From Daejeonella sp. (GTDB taxonomy: Bacteria > Bacteroidota > Bacteroidia > Sphingobacteriales > Sphingobacteriaceae), in contig NZ_JAUXXZ010000050.1 in NCBI RefSeq assembly GCF_030684675.1, positions 1 through 64,000 of the forward strand: a stretch of DNA of 64,000 nt. The letters run 5' to 3'. Below are positions 61,447 through 64,000 of this stretch, in pieces. The translations under genes and the position numbers were made by a program. Each line of letters begins with the position of its first letter. Position 1 is the stretch's first letter. The notes under the pieces are model-generated. The model worked only from the letters and a program-made list of their open reading frames with translations. It was not told the DNA's origin and did no database searches.

Positions 61447-62448
61447 TCAACTTTTAACCATCTGGCACGATTGTTTAAACCAATTATACGTAATCTGAAG
61501 GCCTGCTTTCACATCGAAGGAAGGTAAATAGTTAATCAATGTCTTAGCCTTCTCTATACTGGCGAGCGAATCTTTAACATCTCCAGCCCGTTCTGGATTA
61601 TAGATGACATTTAATGATACTCCTGCTATGTCGGATATGTAGGACCATAATTCTTTAAGAGACGTTCTTTCACCAAAAGCGACATTTATTACTTCATGCC
61701 CTGTAGTTCGCCTATTATAAAAAAATGATTTGATGTTGGCCTGTATCACATTTTCAATAAAAGTAAAATCTCTGGTATGTTCACCGTCTCCGTTAAAAAC
61801 CGGCGATTGATTCTCTAAAGCCGCTTTCATGAAAAGAGGAATAACAGCAGCATACGCTCCTGAGGGATCTTGCTTAGGGCCAAAGACATTAAAGTACCTA
61901 AGGCCAACAAGATCTAGATGATAAAGATTGGAAAATACACCCGCGTAAAGCTCATTTACATATTTGGTTATCGCATACGGCGAAAGCGGCTTGCCTATTA
62001 CATCTTCCACTTTGGGTAGTGCTTTACTATCACCATAGGTTGAAGAAGAAGCAGCGTAAACCAGTCGTTTGATGTTATTTTCTTTGGCTGCAACAAGCAT
62101 ATTGAGAAAGCCTGAAACATTTACATCGTTAGTTGTGATTGGGTCACCTATTGATCTTGGAACGGAACCCAGAGCCGCCTGATGGGAAATGTAATCAATT
62201 CCTTCGCATGCTTTTTTACACGTTTCAAGATTCCGGATATCTCCTTCAATGAATTCAAAAGTTGGATTTTCTATAAACTCTTCTATGTTCTTATAAAAAC
62301 CGTTAGATAAGTTATCTAATACCCTGACCTTACCTGCGTTGTACTTTAAAAGATATTCAACTAAATTGGAACCAATGAATCCTGCACCGCCTGTTATTAA
62401 AAAGGAATATTTCTCTAAGGAATCAGAATGATATAGTGTATCAAACAT
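61447..62448 (-). CDS. wbpP: UDP-HexNAc 4-epimerase (WbpP/TviC-like)
   Basis: A 333-residue extended SDR with SFLITGGAGFIGSNLVEYLL, RVLDNLSNGF, ISHQAALGSVPRSI, YAASSSTYGDS, PYAITKYVNELYA and YFNVFGPKQDP. HQAALGSVPRS and the Ser-x-Tyr-x3-Lys set are typical of UDP-GlcNAc/GlcNAcA C4 epimerases of the WbpP, TviC and Gne groups. Paired with the WbpO-like dehydrogenase just upstream it would make UDP-GalNAcA. The ATG at 62448 is used; the TTG at 62484 lies inside that gene. Confidence 0.9.
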   Translation of the reverse strand: MFDTLYHSDSLEKYSFLITGGAGFIGSNLVEYLLKYNAGKVRVLDNLSNGFYKNIEEFIENPTFEFIEGDIRNLETCKKACEGIDYISHQAALGSVPRSIGDPITTNDVNVSGFLNMLVAAKENNIKRLVYAASSSTYGDSKALPKVEDVIGKPLSPYAITKYVNELYAGVFSNLYHLDLVGLRYFNVFGPKQDPSGAYAAVIPLFMKAALENQSPVFNGDGEHTRDFTFIENVIQANIKSFFYNRRTTGHEVINVAFGERTSLKELWSYISDIAGVSLNVIYNPERAGDVKDSLASIEKAKTLINYLPSFDVKAGLQITYNWFKQSCQMVKS

Positions 62449-62467
62449 AATTATTGGGGGTATAGAT

Positions 62468-63757
62468 TTACAGTCGGGAGTCAATTAGTTCATTTGGAAA
62501 TATTCCCTTCACATCATAAATGACAGAGGTTTCTTTAATTAAATTTCTTATCGGGAGATCTGTGAATTCCTTGTGAGCTACAGCCGCTATAATAGCATCA
62601 AACTTTAAGTTCGATGGAGCTTTCTTACTACAATCGACATCATACTCGTTCTTCACCTCTATAGGATCTGCCCATGGATCATGTATAGCTACGTTTACTC
62701 CATACTCCCGAAGTTTCAACACAATATCTATAACTTTTGTATTTCGAACGTCAGGGCAGTTTTCTTTGAAGGTAAATCCGAGAATGAGGATATCGCTATT
62801 ATAAACCTGAATTCGCTTCCTAACCATAAGTTTGATAACCTCATCACCTATATATGATCCCATTCCATCATTAATCCGTCTACCCGCAAGAATTATCTCT
62901 GGATGATACCCAACTTCCTGCGCCTTTTGTGCCAGATAGTACGGATCTACACCAATACAATGCCCCCCAACCAAACCAGGAAAGAATTTGAGAAAGTTCC
63001 ATTTGGTTCCTGCGGCTTTTAAAACTTCATGGGTGTCTATGTTCAACCGGCCAAATATCTTAGATAGCTCATTTACAAAGGCAATATTAATATCACGTTG
63101 GGAATTCTCAATCACCTTAGCCGCCTCTGCAACGCGAATACTTGGAGCTTTATAGGTTCCGGCAATTATTATACTCTTGTATAGCTGATCTATTTCTTCA
63201 GCAACTTTGGGTGTAGAACCAGAGGTTACCTTTAGTATTTTACTTACCGAATGCTCTTTATCTCCTGGATTTATTCGCTCCGGAGAGTATCCCACGAAAA
63301 AGTCTTCATTAAATTTCAGTCCCGACACTTTTTCAAGAATTGGAACACACTCGTCTTCAGTGACACCGGGATATACCGTCGATTCATAGACAACAATATC
63401 ACCCCTTTTTAAGACCTTCGCAACGGATTCGCTCGCTTTGTATAAAGGCGTTAAAATAGGGCGATTATTCTTGTCAGTTGGTGTAGGAACCGTTACGATG
63501 AATACATTGCAGTCCTTAATGTCTTCGAGCTTGCTTGTACAAACTAAACAATTAATACGTTTGGCATTGGGATCAAACAGAACTTGCCTTAGCTGCTCCT
63601 GATTAATCTCCAGAGTACTATCTATTGCCATCTTTAGTTCATCGATTCGGCAGTTATTTATATCAAATCCAACACAAGAATACTTTTTGCCAAACTCTAC
63701 GGCTAATGGTAATCCAACATAACCTAATCCAATTATTCCTATTCTATATTCTATCAC
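62468..63757 (-). CDS. wbpO: UDP-HexNAc 6-dehydrogenase (WbpO/TviB-like)
   Basis: A 429-residue nucleotide-sugar dehydrogenase: [58 protein letters not shown] and the catalytic Cys267 in [13 protein letters not shown], followed by RNTKVIDIV. This form, with IGVDPYYL and IENSQRD, is that of WbpO, TviB and VipA, which oxidise C6 of UDP-GlcNAc or UDP-GalNAc to the uronic acid in two steps. The start is GTG, within the last 14 bases of the Wzz-type gene. It is the first complete gene of the minus-strand series in the window. Confidence 0.92.
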   Translation of the reverse strand: MIEYRIGIIGLGYVGLPLAVEFGKKYSCVGFDINNCRIDELKMAIDSTLEINQEQLRQVLFDPNAKRINCLVCTSKLEDIKDCNVFIVTVPTPTDKNNRPILTPLYKASESVAKVLKRGDIVVYESTVYPGVTEDECVPILEKVSGLKFNEDFFVGYSPERINPGDKEHSVSKILKVTSGSTPKVAEEIDQLYKSIIIAGTYKAPSIRVAEAAKVIENSQRDINIAFVNELSKIFGRLNIDTHEVLKAAGTKWNFLKFFPGLVGGHCIGVDPYYLAQKAQEVGYHPEIILAGRRINDGMGSYIGDEVIKLMVRKRIQVYNSDILILGFTFKENCPDVRNTKVIDIVLKLREYGVNVAIHDPWADPIEVKNEYDVDCSKKAPSNLKFDAIIAAVAHKEFTDLPIRNLIKETSVIYDVKGIFPNELIDSRL

Positions 63758-64000
63758 TTGAGATTATTCTATTTAAAATTAATCCTGTAGAAAAAAATAA
63801 CACTGTAATTCCCACAAATAAAAACACTCCAATTACAATAGCTTTTACTTTGCTAAGCCTGTCTTTTTCAAGTGGATAAACTGGGTAGTTTATTACCTGA
63901 ATTAAAGGTGTTTCCTGACGAAGGGACAATTTGGCTAACTCCAAGTTTTGAAGTAGCTGAGAAAGAATCACCTTATTTGCTTCTGCATTAAAACGTGACC
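63744..64000 (-). CDS. Wzz-type polysaccharide co-polymerase, 3' end only
   Basis: The frame is open to the right edge and reads [40 protein letters not shown], then a membrane helix ([20 protein letters not shown]) and a short tail. The proline-containing segment before the second helix is the Wzz signature. The start is outside the window. This is the second Wzz-like gene of the region; it probably belongs to the minus-strand O-antigen or capsule system, as the one at 11539 belongs to the plus-strand system. Confidence 0.8.
   Translation of the reverse strand, partial: SRFNAEANKVILSQLLQNLELAKLSLRQETPLIQVINYPVYPLEKDRLSKVKAIVIGVFLFVGITVLFFSTGLILNRIISSDRI

Overview
The window is a surface-polysaccharide biosynthesis region of a Bacteroidota chromosome. 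The assignment rests on several things seen in the sequence: low GC; Bacteroidota-type export proteins (a roughly 780-residue outer-membrane protein with six SLBB repeats and three Wzi-type barrels); candidate promoters of the TAnnTTTG type; and many hairpin-forming intergenic repeats. The genus cannot be told from the sequence.

Layout. (1) 0.5-8.7 kb, + strand: an exopolysaccharide operon with a hexapeptide acyltransferase, an AsnB-type amidotransferase, two glycosyltransferases (GT), a WcaJ-type initiating phosphoglycosyltransferase and a Wzi-type barrel. (2) 9.2-12.6 kb, + strand: the export pair, a Wza-like SLBB protein and a Wzz-like co-polymerase. (3) 12.9-16.8 kb: a lone minus-strand GT2, then a plus-strand GT4 and a Wzx-type flippase. 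(4) 16.8-27.8 kb: a repeat-rich accessory stretch with two AAA/DUF4143 ATPases, two paralogous Wzi-type barrels around a small lipoprotein, a membrane-bound WbpM/FlaA1-type dehydratase and remnants of two transposases. (5) 27.8-64 kb, minus strand: a very compact series of about 34 genes, mostly overlapping or a few bases apart, running from the 3' end of a Wzz-type gene at the right edge to a WecA/WbpL-type initiating transferase.

How region 5 may work together (inference from families). WbpM-type dehydratase, WbpV-type reductase and WbpL-type transferase could make and load a QuiNAc- or FucNAc-like first sugar on undecaprenyl phosphate. WbpO, WbpP, a GnnA/WlbA-like oxidoreductase, a WbpE-like aminotransferase and a WbpD-like acetyltransferase could make a 2,3-diacetamido (uronic acid) sugar, which WbuX/Y/Z (WbpG-HisH-HisF) could convert to an acetamidino form. 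A second aminotransferase, an SDR and a formyltransferase suggest a formamido sugar. NeuB, NeuC, NeuD, a LegC-like aminotransferase, a PtmE-like nucleotidyltransferase and a CMP-sugar synthetase form a legionaminic-acid-type nonulosonate pathway. A KdnA/KdnB-like pair (8-amino-Kdo type chemistry) sits directly next to it. A PhyH dioxygenase, three methyltransferases and a second AsnB homologue are candidate tailoring enzymes. A PglK/MsbA-like ABC exporter and two polytopic membrane proteins are candidates for flipping and polymerisation or GT-C transfer.

The most unusual points are the KdnA/KdnB-like pair inside a nonulosonate module, a surface-carbohydrate protein with sialyltransferase-like motifs next to the CMP-sugar synthetase, two initiation systems in one locus, and a family of hairpin repeats placed directly after the stop codons of four minus-strand genes.
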